Source: RGIG4708 sp045633845 (GTDB taxonomy: Bacteria > Bacillota > Clostridia > UMGS1810). From it: DNA of 44,871 nucleotides. How positions within the stretch are numbered: the stretch's first letter is position 1; the number at the start of each line of letters is the position of its first letter. The notes beneath the pieces are model-generated. The model saw only the letters and a list, made by a program, of their open reading frames with translations. It did not search any database and was not told the origin of the DNA. Of this stretch, positions 15,626-23,185 are shown one piece after another. A program made the translations under genes and the position numbers. The DNA lies in the NCBI GenBank assembly GCA_045633845.1, contig JAZQZC010000022.1:1-44871 (forward strand). Direction: 5' to 3'.

Positions 15626-15901
15626 TAGCCATTGAAGTATTATCCGAACCCGCCTGAAAGTCAGTATTTTCGGTGCTTTTTGGATTGTCGTCCTTGAAAG
15701 GCGCGAGCATTCCTTCGTCCTCCGCACCAAAAACCCCTCAAAAATACAAGCCTTTCAGGTCGAAGAATTTAAATATAATAAAAATTCTTGTAAACAAGGC
15801 AAAAGCGCAGCGAATACTTGATGTATTTGCGAGCATTTTAACACAGTTTACAGGAATTTTTATATATTTAAATCGGAGTTCGGATAGTACTTCAATGGCT
15901 A
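15626..15901. mobile_element. MITE-like element, 276 bp
   Basis: 24-bp terminal inverted repeats (15626-15649 and 15878-15901, one mismatch) start and end with TA: TAGCCATTGAAGTA... and ...CAATGGCTA. Inside are a second inverted repeat of about 30 bp (15765-15795 with 15846-15874), a central hairpin at 15810-15830, and an 8-bp pair CCTGAAAG/CTTTCAGG (15653, 15752). No gene is encoded. TA ends suggest IS630/mariner-type mobilisation, which is inference. It sits between the two exporter genes and contributes the stop codon of the first. Confidence 0.8.
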
Positions 15902-17619
15902 TCCATTTGAGAATAGTATATTTCGCGGTATTCCTGATTGCCTTTGATAAGCTCGCTGTGTGTACCGCTGCCTGTGATTACGCCGTTATCCATAACTACT
16001 ATTTTGTCTGCATCTATTACCGAGCTTATGCGCTGAGCAATTATTATTTTGGTAGAATGTTTTAAATTTGTGGCAAAGCTGCGTCGTATTGCCGCTTCGG
16101 TAGCTGTGTCTACCGCGCTTGTGGAGTCGTCGAGCACAATAACCTTGGGCTTTTTAACAAGTGCTCTTGCAATACAAAGCCTCTGCTTTTGACCACCCGA
16201 CACGTTTGTGCCGCCCTGCTCAAGGTCGGTGTTATATTTGTCGGGGAAGGTTTGCACAAATTTGTGTGCCTGGGCGTCTGTGGATGCCTGAACAAGCTCT
16301 TCAAAGTTGGCATCTTCGCTTCCCCATCGTAAATTTTCTTCGATAGTGCCCGAAAAGAGGGTGTTTTTTTGAAGCACAACGCCTATGCCGTCACGCAGAT
16401 TTTTGAGAGAATAATCCTTTACATTTACTCCGTCTACCAGAATTTCGCCCTCGTCTGCATCGTACAGCCTTGTAATAAGTGATATGAGAGTTGTTTTGCC
16501 GCAGCCGGTGGAGCCTATTATACCCACTGTTGAGCCGGCATCAATTGTGAGATTGATGCTGTCAAGCACCTTGTCGGGGCTATTTTTATAATATCTGTAA
16601 GATACATCCTTAAACACAATTTCGCCATTTTTAACCTTAAGCTCAGGCTGCTTTGCATCAATGTCGGATATATCAGGCTTTTCGTCAAGAACCTCTTCGA
16701 TTCGCTTTGCTGACGCCATTGCTCTTGATGAGTTCATAAGCAGCATTGTTATCATCATAATTGACGAAAGTATCTGAGTTACGTATGTCAAAAATGCCGA
16801 AAGGTCGCCAATTTCCATACCGCCGTCAAGCACGATTGAGCCGCCAAACCATACAACCGCAAGGGTTGTTAAGTTCATACATATTGTAAGAGCAGGCTGC
16901 ATACAAATCATTAGCTTGATTGCCGAGAGTGCAGACTCGCGCAGATTTTTGTTTGCGGATGCAAATTTTTTTGTTTCAAAATCCTCTCGAACAAAGGATT
17001 TTACAACACGCACATTTGTCACACTTTCCTGAACGGTAGAGTTAAGTGTGTCAAGCTTTTTTTGCATTTTTGTAAAACGCGGAAAGGCTTTTGATATAAT
17101 AAAGCCTATTATAAGCATCATTATGGGCATTGTTACCGCAAACACAACCGACAGCTTTGGCTTGATTGAAATTGCCATAATAAGCGCCGCAATCATCATA
17201 CCAGGCGAGCGCAGCGCCATACGGAGCATCATATTAACAAAATTCTGCATTTGTGTAACATCGTTGGTAAGGCGGGTTACAAGTGAGCCTGTAGAAAATT
17301 TGTCGATATTTGCAAAAGAGAATTTTTGCACCTTTGCATATGCATCGGAGCGCAAATCTGCCGCAAAGTTTACAGATGCTTTTGCGCCAAAGTATGCACC
17401 GCCTATACCGCCTGCCATCATCATAATTGCAGTTGCAATCATTGCAAGCATAAGCCCAAGGCTTGATGCCTGGGTAAGGGTACCTCTGTTTGCCATATTG
17501 ATTATAACGGACAGCAGCTTTGGCATTACCACCTCGCCTGCAACCTCTACAATCATACAAACAGGCCCTAAAACAAAATAGGGCCAATAGGGTTTTATGT
17601 ATTTAAACCATCGTTTCAT
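15892..17619 (-). CDS. ABC exporter half-transporter, degenerate ATP site
   Basis: 575-residue partner subunit with six predicted membrane helices, then an ATPase domain with Walker A GSTGCGKTT near 368 and signature VSGGQKQR. Walker B reads IVLDDSTSAVD, with Asp where the catalytic Glu belongs. This is the usual mark of the non-hydrolysing site in heterodimeric exporters such as BmrCD and TM287/288. It is the first gene of the pair, behind a consensus promoter. The last two codons and the TGA stop lie in the end repeat of the inserted element, so the native C-terminus has been replaced, probably with little effect. Confidence 0.9.
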   Translation of the reverse strand: MKRWFKYIKPYWPYFVLGPVCMIVEVAGEVVMPKLLSVIINMANRGTLTQASSLGLMLAMIATAIMMMAGGIGGAYFGAKASVNFAADLRSDAYAKVQKFSFANIDKFSTGSLVTRLTNDVTQMQNFVNMMLRMALRSPGMMIAALIMAISIKPKLSVVFAVTMPIMMLIIGFIISKAFPRFTKMQKKLDTLNSTVQESVTNVRVVKSFVREDFETKKFASANKNLRESALSAIKLMICMQPALTICMNLTTLAVVWFGGSIVLDGGMEIGDLSAFLTYVTQILSSIMMITMLLMNSSRAMASAKRIEEVLDEKPDISDIDAKQPELKVKNGEIVFKDVSYRYYKNSPDKVLDSINLTIDAGSTVGIIGSTGCGKTTLISLITRLYDADEGEILVDGVNVKDYSLKNLRDGIGVVLQKNTLFSGTIEENLRWGSEDANFEELVQASTDAQAHKFVQTFPDKYNTDLEQGGTNVSGGQKQRLCIARALVKKPKVIVLDDSTSAVDTATEAAIRRSFATNLKHSTKIIIAQRISSVIDADKIVVMDNGVITGSGTHSELIKGNQEYREIYYSQMDSH

Positions 17620-17638
17620 TTAATCACCACCATTGTAT

Positions 17639-17667
17639 ATTATAACTCTTTGCAGCAGCAATGTCAA
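17639..17667 (-). promoter_or_regulatory. ABC exporter promoter
   Basis: Leftward TTGACA (17662-17667) and TATAAT (17639-17644) with a 17-nt spacer, a perfect consensus only 20 nt from the start codon. The untranslated leader must be very short. Confidence 0.9.
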
Positions 17668-17744
17668 AAACGCAGTCAAAAATTAATAGTTTGGTAATAT
17701 TATTTTTAAACAAAATGATACTTGTTTTTGCTCATATGTTATGA

Positions 17745-18875
17745 TTAATTATACATCATATCTGTCCACAAATCAAGCAAAAGTGAGTAAATTTGAATTA
17801 CTCCATGCTTTTGTTCAACAGCTATTGCCCTTTGCGCCTCTGCTTCTATTATACCTGTTTGCTTGCCGTTTACAAAAACGTGCATTTGTCCGAATACAGA
17901 GCCGTAATTTACAGGGGCAATTGCCTCGCTTTGAATGTCGTATTTAATTTGAACCTCGCATTTTTGATTTGCTTTAAGCGTTACATTAGCATCATCTGAT
18001 GCCACAAGCTTTACATATGGCTCCGCTCCGTCTTTTACAGGAATTGTGGCAATGTAGTCACCCTTTTTGACAATGGTTTTGCTTGTTACATTTTCAAAGC
18101 CGTAATCAAGCATTGTAATATGGTCATTCCAGTCATTTCCGTCGTTAAGTGTTACCGCAACAAGCTCCACATTGTCTCTTTTTGCACTTGACACGAGGCA
18201 TCTGCCGCACTTTTTGGTATAACCTGTTTTTACGCCTGTTGCCCCATCATACATTTTAAGCAGCTTGTTGTGATTTTTGAGCTGCCTGTCATAGTCCTTG
18301 TCGCCGTTTGGAATGGTTTTTTTGTATGTAGACACAATCTCGGCAAATGCGGGGATTTTGAGGGCATATGATGTTATTATTGCAAGGTCATAAGCGGTGG
18401 TGTAGTGATTTTTGCTATCTAAACCGCTGGGATTTTCAAAGCAGGTATCTTTTGCACCGATTTTTTGAGCAGTCTGGTTCATAAGAGCAGCAAAATCCTC
18501 TATTGAGCCTGACACTGCGTATGCAATGGCTGCTGCCGCATCGTTGCCCGAATTGAGCATAAGCCCGTATAAAAGCTCGCGTATTGTAAGCCGCTCTCCC
18601 TTTGCAAGATATATGGACGAGCCCTCAATACCTACTGCCCTATCATCAACAGTTATTGTTCGGTCTATATTTCCTGCCTCTATTGCACAAAGTGCTGTCA
18701 TTATTTTGGTTGTGCTTGCCATAGGTAGCTTTTTGTGTGCGTTTTTTTCATATATAATGGTATTGCCCGATGTTTCGATAACAATTGCAGACACTGCGCT
18801 TGTGCCAATTGCACATATCTTTGGTGCATCAAAAAGCATAAAGCACAAAGCAAAACAAATAATTTTGTAAAGCAA
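17745..18875 (-). CDS. D-alanyl-D-alanine carboxypeptidase (DacF/PBP5 type)
   Basis: Serine peptidase of family S11 that trims the terminal D-Ala from peptidoglycan stem peptides outside the cell. 376 residues. A hydrophobic signal segment covers about residues 1-20. Active-site motifs are STTK at 54-57, SGN at 109-111 and KTG near 221 (GVKTGYTK). A C-terminal PBP5-like beta domain follows. The start is uncertain: TTG 18875 has AGGTG six nt upstream, and GTG 18884 is the alternative. The gene ends a cluster with gerW, which suggests a sporulation role like dacF, but a vegetative dacA-like role is possible. Its ribosome site lies in a hairpin stem. Confidence 0.9.
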   Translation of the reverse strand: MLYKIICFALCFMLFDAPKICAIGTSAVSAIVIETSGNTIIYEKNAHKKLPMASTTKIMTALCAIEAGNIDRTITVDDRAVGIEGSSIYLAKGERLTIRELLYGLMLNSGNDAAAAIAYAVSGSIEDFAALMNQTAQKIGAKDTCFENPSGLDSKNHYTTAYDLAIITSYALKIPAFAEIVSTYKKTIPNGDKDYDRQLKNHNKLLKMYDGATGVKTGYTKKCGRCLVSSAKRDNVELVAVTLNDGNDWNDHITMLDYGFENVTSKTIVKKGDYIATIPVKDGAEPYVKLVASDDANVTLKANQKCEVQIKYDIQSEAIAPVNYGSVFGQMHVFVNGKQTGIIEAEAQRAIAVEQKHGVIQIYSLLLDLWTDMMYN

Positions 18876-18920
18876 AAAAATCACCTCATCTATAATTTAA
18901 TTATATAGAAAAGGTGATTT
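18874..18920 (-). terminator. Hairpin between gerW and the carboxypeptidase
   Basis: Read leftward, AAATCACCT (18912-18920) pairs with AGGTGATTT (18878-18886), with CTATA/TATAG pairing inside, and T-rich sequence follows. It can terminate gerW transcripts. The AGGTG arm is also the apparent ribosome site of the next gene, so it may block translation from read-through RNA. Confidence 0.75.
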
Positions 18921-18950
18921 TATTATTACATCATAAGCTTGTATGCTGTA

Positions 18951-19394
18951 TTAATCAAGCTGTATTGTGGTTGTGCTTTCGCTCTCTTTGCTTTGCTTTT
19001 TTTGTGCTCTGCGGTCTGCCATATCGCTTACAAAGGCATTAAATTTGCCCATAAGCTCGGGCATTGTGTCTACAATGCGCTCAACGGTTGACATAGTGGT
19101 AGATACAGGCATTATACGCACACTGTCCTTTGTCACTACCAAAAATGCAACAGGATTCATAGAGATACCGCCGCCTGTGCCGCCGCCAAACATTTTGCCC
19201 TTGTCGCCGTTTGCCTCGGGGCGCGCACCAAATTCGCTTCCGCCTGCGCCAAAGCCTACCGATACTCTTGTAATAGGTATTATTGTGGTGCCGTCGGGTG
19301 TAGTAATAACATCTCCTACTATGGTGTTGGCATCTACCATAGCTTTTATATTTTTCATTGCTTCGCTCATAAGCTGTTCTATCGGTGTTGACAT
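18951..19394 (-). CDS. ytfJ: GerW-family sporulation protein (YtfJ)
   Basis: 147-residue member of the GerW/YtfJ family, made in the forespore in Bacillus and needed for normal spore germination. The family core is clear: VDANTIVGDVITTPDGTTIIP near residues 19-40, the glycine-rich SVGFGAGGSEFG, GGGTGGGISMNPVAFLVV, then a charged C-terminus. There is no signal peptide. It follows DUF2953 as in many Clostridia; DUF2953 probably supplies a membrane partner, but that is inference. Confidence 0.93.
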   Translation of the reverse strand: MSTPIEQLMSEAMKNIKAMVDANTIVGDVITTPDGTTIIPITRVSVGFGAGGSEFGARPEANGDKGKMFGGGTGGGISMNPVAFLVVTKDSVRIMPVSTTMSTVERIVDTMPELMGKFNAFVSDMADRRAQKKQSKESESTTTIQLD

Positions 19395-19463
19395 TAATTT
19401 TCACTCCTCATATATTTATTTAATAAATTCATTTGCGTGTGAATATTTGTATATATTTGCGCG

Positions 19464-20060
19464 CTAATTTTCCGCAGGCTGCGCTTTTTTGTACTTTTTT
19501 AGATTATACAAAACAGTAATTAATATTCGTATAGCACTGATAAGCCTTATTTTAAAGGTTACCTGAGCTAGCGGCTCAAAAACAAATCTGTCATACACAC
19601 TGTCTACATTAAACTTGTGCTCCTTAACCGTAGACAATATGGTAAGCAGCCCCAAAAGCTCATACAGAAGCGCCCATATTGCACCTGTCAGCATCCCCGT
19701 AACAGCTGCGTCGGATGTGCCAAAGCAAATGCTCACCTCTATATTTTGGGTAATAAACCCTTTGCTGATTGCCTTGCTGCTTGCACTATACACATTTTTT
19801 ATATAAACAACCTTGTTGTAAATATCGGTCATTTTTTTTATAAGCTTTTGTTCCTCAGTGTCGCTTTGCTCTGGCTTTGGCTGTTGCTTTTTTTTAGTTT
19901 CTTTGTTTATAAACCTTTTAAGGTCGAGCTTTATGCCTGCAACACGCACCTCAAGAGTATAGCTTTTGTTTTGATAAGCTGCGTTAAAGCGTATTGGCAC
20001 AAAAAGCAAAAACAACAAAAGTGCTGTCACAACCGCAAGCACAATATACAAATAAATCAT
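19464..20060 (-). CDS. DUF2953 membrane-anchored protein
   Basis: 198 residues with an N-terminal transmembrane helix (about 2-22, MIYLYIVLAVVTALLLFLLF), a Lys/Gln-rich linker near 55-75, and a DUF2953 domain toward the C-terminus. Function is not established. It starts 3 nt after scpB and precedes gerW, a gene order seen repeatedly in spore-forming Clostridia, so a role with GerW in spore development is plausible. No catalytic motif is visible. Confidence 0.82.
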   Translation of the reverse strand: MIYLYIVLAVVTALLLFLLFVPIRFNAAYQNKSYTLEVRVAGIKLDLKRFINKETKKKQQPKPEQSDTEEQKLIKKMTDIYNKVVYIKNVYSASSKAISKGFITQNIEVSICFGTSDAAVTGMLTGAIWALLYELLGLLTILSTVKEHKFNVDSVYDRFVFEPLAQVTFKIRLISAIRILITVLYNLKKYKKAQPAEN

Positions 20061-20063
20061 TGT

Positions 20064-20708
20064 TTATTCCCCGTCAATTTTTTCATCATCATACTTTTCT
20101 ATCCGAAAATCACTGACTGCAGCATCACTGTTGTTGCCATCGCCCACATTGGAATTGTCCCCTGCAAGCTCGTCGTTGAGCCCCGCAAAGTTGTACTCCA
20201 GGTCAACATCGGGCAGCTCCGCAAGGGATGACAAATTAAACACACGCAAAAACTCCTCGCTTGTACCAAAAAGCATTGGCTTACCAGGGGCATCAAGTCT
20301 GCCTACCTCCTCAACAAGACCTGCTGCAATAAGGTTGTTGAGAGCGCCGTCACTGTTTACACCGCGTATAAATTCAAGAGTGCTCCTTGTAACGGGCTGA
20401 TTGTAAGCAATTACCGAAAGCACCTCAAGACCTGCATTTGAAAGTGATGCTCGGCGCTTTTTTTCGGTAAGGGCTCTTATGTAGTCATAGTATTCCCTTT
20501 TTGTGCAAAGCTGATAACTATCCTCAAGCTTTATTAAATGTATTCCTCTTGAATTATCGTTATCATATTTGTCACTCATCATATTTAAAAGGCTTGTCAT
20601 TGTTTTTTCGTCTGTTTCGGTAACCTCGCAAAGTCTTTTTACAGACACCGATTCACCGCTTGCAAAAAGCAAGCCTTCAACAATTGCTTCAAGTTCATCA
20701 ATTCTCAT
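20064..20708 (-). CDS. scpB: Segregation and condensation protein B
   Basis: ScpB, the winged-helix subunit that dimerises and binds ScpA in the SMC-ScpAB condensin, which organises and segregates the origin region. 214 residues: ELEAIVEGLLFASGE opens the first winged helix, SVIAYNQPVTRSTLEFIRGVNSDG lies in the second, and LFGTSEEFLRVFNLSSLAELP follows. An acidic, Asn-rich tail (about 175-214) is extra. The start at ATG 20708 overlaps the scpA end and gives the usual family N-terminus. ATG 20726 and TTG 20729 are in frame upstream with poorer spacing. Translational coupling with scpA is likely. Confidence 0.93.
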   Translation of the reverse strand: MRIDELEAIVEGLLFASGESVSVKRLCEVTETDEKTMTSLLNMMSDKYDNDNSRGIHLIKLEDSYQLCTKREYYDYIRALTEKKRRASLSNAGLEVLSVIAYNQPVTRSTLEFIRGVNSDGALNNLIAAGLVEEVGRLDAPGKPMLFGTSEEFLRVFNLSSLAELPDVDLEYNFAGLNDELAGDNSNVGDGNNSDAAVSDFRIEKYDDEKIDGE

Positions 20709-21480
20709 TTGTTTCTGCTTCTCCATCAAAATTCTCTAACATTTGGTCATCGGTAAGACCGTCGCCGCTGTCGAGCTCAAGCATTACGCTGTCATCGGTG
20801 TCATACACCTTTATGCGGTTGAGCTTCATAAGCTCGAGCACCGCAAGGAATATTGCAACAACCTCGTTTTTGTACTTAACGCCTGCAAATATATTTTCAA
20901 ATTTAACCTTTTTTTCCGTTTTGAGCTTGCGTATAAGGCCTTTTGCCTTGTCCTTTACCGATGCAGGCTCTCTGCCCACAATGCCGTCAAAGTTGCGCTT
21001 TGGCGGCGGAGCACGTCGCTCGGTTTTTTCGAGCACTGTAAGAAATGCATTGTACAGCTTGTCTATGCTACCCTCGGAGATTTGCTTTTTTTCGTCTGTT
21101 TTTGGCAGCTTTTCGGAATCCTTAAAGAAAAAGTATGTGCCGTCATACTGCATTGTACGAAATTTTTCCGATACAAGCCTCATTCGTCTGCGCTCGCGGA
21201 GTGCTTCGGTAAGACGCTCTGCATCATCCTCTTCGTCGTCCTCCTCGTGCTTTGGCAAAAGCGCCTTTGATTTAATAAGCAAAAGCTCCGATGCCATCAC
21301 AAGAAAGTCGCTTGAAATTTCTAAATCCATTTCCTTGATTGCATTTATATATTCTACATACTGGTCGGTAATTTGTATAAGAGACACAGTGCATATATCA
21401 AGCTTATTCTTTTTTATTAAATGCTCGAGCAAATCAAGCGGACCCTCAAAGTCCAGCACCCGAAAGGTCAGTTTTTCCAT
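20698..21480 (-). CDS. scpA: Segregation and condensation protein A
   Basis: Kleisin subunit of the SMC-ScpAB complex, bridging the two SMC heads. 260 residues. The N-terminal SMC-neck binding region is typical: FEGPLDLLEHLIKKNKLDI at about 10-28, then MASELLLIKSKALLP near 66-80. An acidic, Glu/Asp-rich linker follows, then the C-terminal winged helix (FLAVLELMKLNRIKV near 210). An internal Lys/Arg-rich stretch, about 150-200, is longer than in Bacillus. smc itself is not in the window. Confidence 0.95.
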   Translation of the reverse strand: MEKLTFRVLDFEGPLDLLEHLIKKNKLDICTVSLIQITDQYVEYINAIKEMDLEISSDFLVMASELLLIKSKALLPKHEEDDEEDDAERLTEALRERRRMRLVSEKFRTMQYDGTYFFFKDSEKLPKTDEKKQISEGSIDKLYNAFLTVLEKTERRAPPPKRNFDGIVGREPASVKDKAKGLIRKLKTEKKVKFENIFAGVKYKNEVVAIFLAVLELMKLNRIKVYDTDDSVMLELDSGDGLTDDQMLENFDGEAETNEN

Positions 21481-21490
21481 AAATTCACCA

Positions 21491-22114
21491 TCAGATAAAA
21501 AATGTTATAAGTTCAATTAAAGAGTACACCCAATTTCGCAGAGTAGAGAGCACAGGAGTCAAAACATTTGTCCACACAAGAACAAGCAGTATAATTCCCG
21601 AATATCTTTCGATATTATACATCTGAAAGCGGTAGCGGTCTGGCAAAAATTCCATAAGCACCTTTGAGCCGTCAAGAGGCGGAATGGGTATAAGGTTAAA
21701 CACCATAAGCCCTACATTCATTGCCGATGCATACACAAATATCATATAAAAAAACTCTGCAATCTGACTCATATGCACAAAGCTTGCAAGCAGCTTGTAA
21801 ATTACTGTGCACGCAAGAGCAAGCACAAAGTTTGCAAACGGGCCTGCAAGGCTGACTATTATTGTGCCCCATTTTCGGTCACGAAAGTTGTACGGATTAA
21901 TTGGCACAGGCTTTGCCCATCCAAAATGAAAAAGCAAAAGGCACAGTGTACCTGCAATATCAAGATGTGCAAGAGGATTGAGGCTTAATCTGCCGTTATA
22001 TTTTGCTGTGTTATCTCCCATAAGATATGCAGCATATCCGTGTGCAAATTCGTGAATGGAAAGTGCTAAAAAAAGACCTGGTATGCTGAGTATTATTGAC
22101 AATAAATTTATCAT
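21491..22114 (-). CDS. Site-2 protease family membrane zinc peptidase (M50)
   Basis: 207-residue polytopic membrane protein of the YwhC-like M50B group. HEFAH at 21-25 in the first helix gives two zinc ligands and the catalytic Glu. NPLAHLD and the late IPIPPLDGSKVL segment, whose Asp is the third ligand, complete the site. It is shorter than RseP-type proteases and lacks a PDZ domain. The natural substrate is unknown. It heads the scpA-scpB-DUF2953-gerW run, with scpA starting 10 nt after its stop. Confidence 0.88.
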   Translation of the reverse strand: MINLLSIILSIPGLFLALSIHEFAHGYAAYLMGDNTAKYNGRLSLNPLAHLDIAGTLCLLLFHFGWAKPVPINPYNFRDRKWGTIIVSLAGPFANFVLALACTVIYKLLASFVHMSQIAEFFYMIFVYASAMNVGLMVFNLIPIPPLDGSKVLMEFLPDRYRFQMYNIERYSGIILLVLVWTNVLTPVLSTLRNWVYSLIELITFFI

Positions 22115-22152
22115 AAAAGCTCTCCTGAATTTATAATTTACCTATTTTATTA

Positions 22153-22182
22153 ATTATATCACAAATTTGGTTTACAATGCAA
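22153..22182 (-). promoter_or_regulatory. Promoter of the M50-scpAB cluster
   Basis: Leftward TTGCAT (22177-22182) and TATAAT (22153-22158) with an 18-nt spacer, 39 nt upstream of the M50 gene. Confidence 0.65.
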
Positions 22183-22276
22183 GATGTAATAAGATTTGTT
22201 TACATATTGATAATAAGATAAGTTTTATAAAGGAATAATTCAATGTCAAAATCTGTGCAAACGTCGTCTGCGGTTG

Positions 22277-22329
22277 AGGTGACAAAGGGGGATGTTCCTT
22301 TGCAAAAGGTGCGTCCCCCTTTGTCACCT
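22277..22329. repeat. Palindromic repeat, complete
   Basis: Arms AGGTGACAAAGGGGG and CCCCCTTTGTCACCT pair perfectly. Internal loop ATGTT opposite TGCGT, inner arm CCTTT-GCAA-AAGG. This outer arm (TGACAAAGG) occurs once. Confidence 0.93.
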
Positions 22330-22340
22330 GTAAAGTAACT

Positions 22341-22407
22341 AAAATGCATATGACAAATGAGGACACACGTTCTTCGTGACGAATGTCCCCATTTGTCACA
22401 GCATTTT
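22341..22407. repeat. Palindromic repeat with extended feet
   Basis: Outer arms TGACAAATG and CATTTGTCA lie within further feet AAAATGC and GCATTTT, internal loop ACACA opposite AATGT, and a new inner arm CGTTCTTCGTGACG. It lies just downstream of the S24 repressor stop and may also act as its terminator. Confidence 0.88.
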
Positions 22408-22430
22408 AGCGCAACCACGGAGAAAAAAAT

Positions 22431-23030
22431 TCATTTAATGGTACTGTGAAAAGCAACGGCTTTGCCTACAATGTGGATATCATTGAGCTGCTCCTTTTCG
22501 TAATAAAGTGAAGAATAAAGAGGATTTTCGGCACGAAGCTCAATTTTGTCCTCATATTTATAAACTCGCTTGAGTGTTGCCTCATCACCTATAATAACTG
22601 CAGCAATTTCACCGTTTTCAACATCGGGCTGCTTTCTGATAAATACAATATCACCATCAAAAATGCGGGCATTTATCATACTGTCACCTTTTGCAACAAG
22701 ACAATAATCAGCAGCTATATCTTTATCAGGTTCAAAAAATTCCTCAAAATTTTCAAAAATCTGCTCCGGATTGCCGCATCGTATTTTGCCGAACTTTGGG
22801 ATTTTTTTGCTCGCTGTCATATTATCCGTATAGTTGCCGTCATTTACAAGATAATCTACCGAAACATTAAAAAATGCTGCAATTTGCGGCAAATACTTGT
22901 TGTATGATTTGATTTTGCCATTTTTCCAGTCGCTGAATTTTGGCTCACCGATGCCAAGATAGCTGCACAGCTCTTTTTGCGCAGTTTTGCGCTGCTCCAT
23001 TAAATTTAATATTACCGACATTGTACTCAT
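22431..23030 (-). CDS. XRE-S24 (LexA/CI-like) repressor, catalytic
   Basis: 199-residue phage-type repressor. An N-terminal helix-turn-helix (about 5-64, ending NVSVDYLVND) is followed by a linker and a LexA-fold S24 peptidase domain. The catalytic dyad is present: S117 in GDSM and K154 in ATLKRV. DNA damage with RecA should therefore trigger self-cleavage, as for CI or LexA. The start at 23030 has GGGGG 8 nt upstream; an upstream TTG at 23045 lacks a ribosome site. The upstream intergenic region holds three TTCTAATT-type sites, probably its operators. No gene of a complete phage adjoins. Confidence 0.9.
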   Translation of the reverse strand: MSTMSVILNLMEQRKTAQKELCSYLGIGEPKFSDWKNGKIKSYNKYLPQIAAFFNVSVDYLVNDGNYTDNMTASKKIPKFGKIRCGNPEQIFENFEEFFEPDKDIAADYCLVAKGDSMINARIFDGDIVFIRKQPDVENGEIAAVIIGDEATLKRVYKYEDKIELRAENPLYSSLYYEKEQLNDIHIVGKAVAFHSTIK

Positions 23031-23077
23031 ACAATCATCCCCCAAAACAATTGAAATATAACATTCATATTACAAAG

Positions 23078-23160
23078 TTCTAATTTTTAGAATTTTGTGT
23101 TGACTGTTATAAAAATTAGAATTATAATAAAATTACCCGTTAAAACTTCTAATTATTATA
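23078..23160. promoter_or_regulatory. Three operator-like sites
   Basis: TTCTAATTTTTAGAA, an inverted repeat, lies at 23078-23092. TAAAAATTAGAA is at 23110-23121, and TTCTAATTATTATAA at 23147-23161. The shared core TTCTAATTWTTA recurs in both orientations between the two repressor genes. The first site lies in the region upstream of the 22431-23030 gene, and the second lies in the spacer of a rightward promoter. They are likely binding sites of that repressor. Confidence 0.65.
23100..23128 (+). promoter_or_regulatory. Rightward promoter, antisense to a repressor gene
   Basis: TTGACT (23100-23105) and TATAAT (23123-23128) with a 17-nt spacer. The spacer holds a TAAAAATTAGAA operator-like site. 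No rightward gene follows; the RNA would run antisense through the 23186-23758 repressor gene. Confidence 0.7.
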
Positions 23161-23185
23161 AGTATACAATAAAATAATATATATG

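Noticed and set aside
15612..15710. 33-codon N-terminal extension of the second ABC exporter gene
   Set aside because: It runs into the MITE-like element, and a strong AAGGAGG sits before the internal ATG at 15611.
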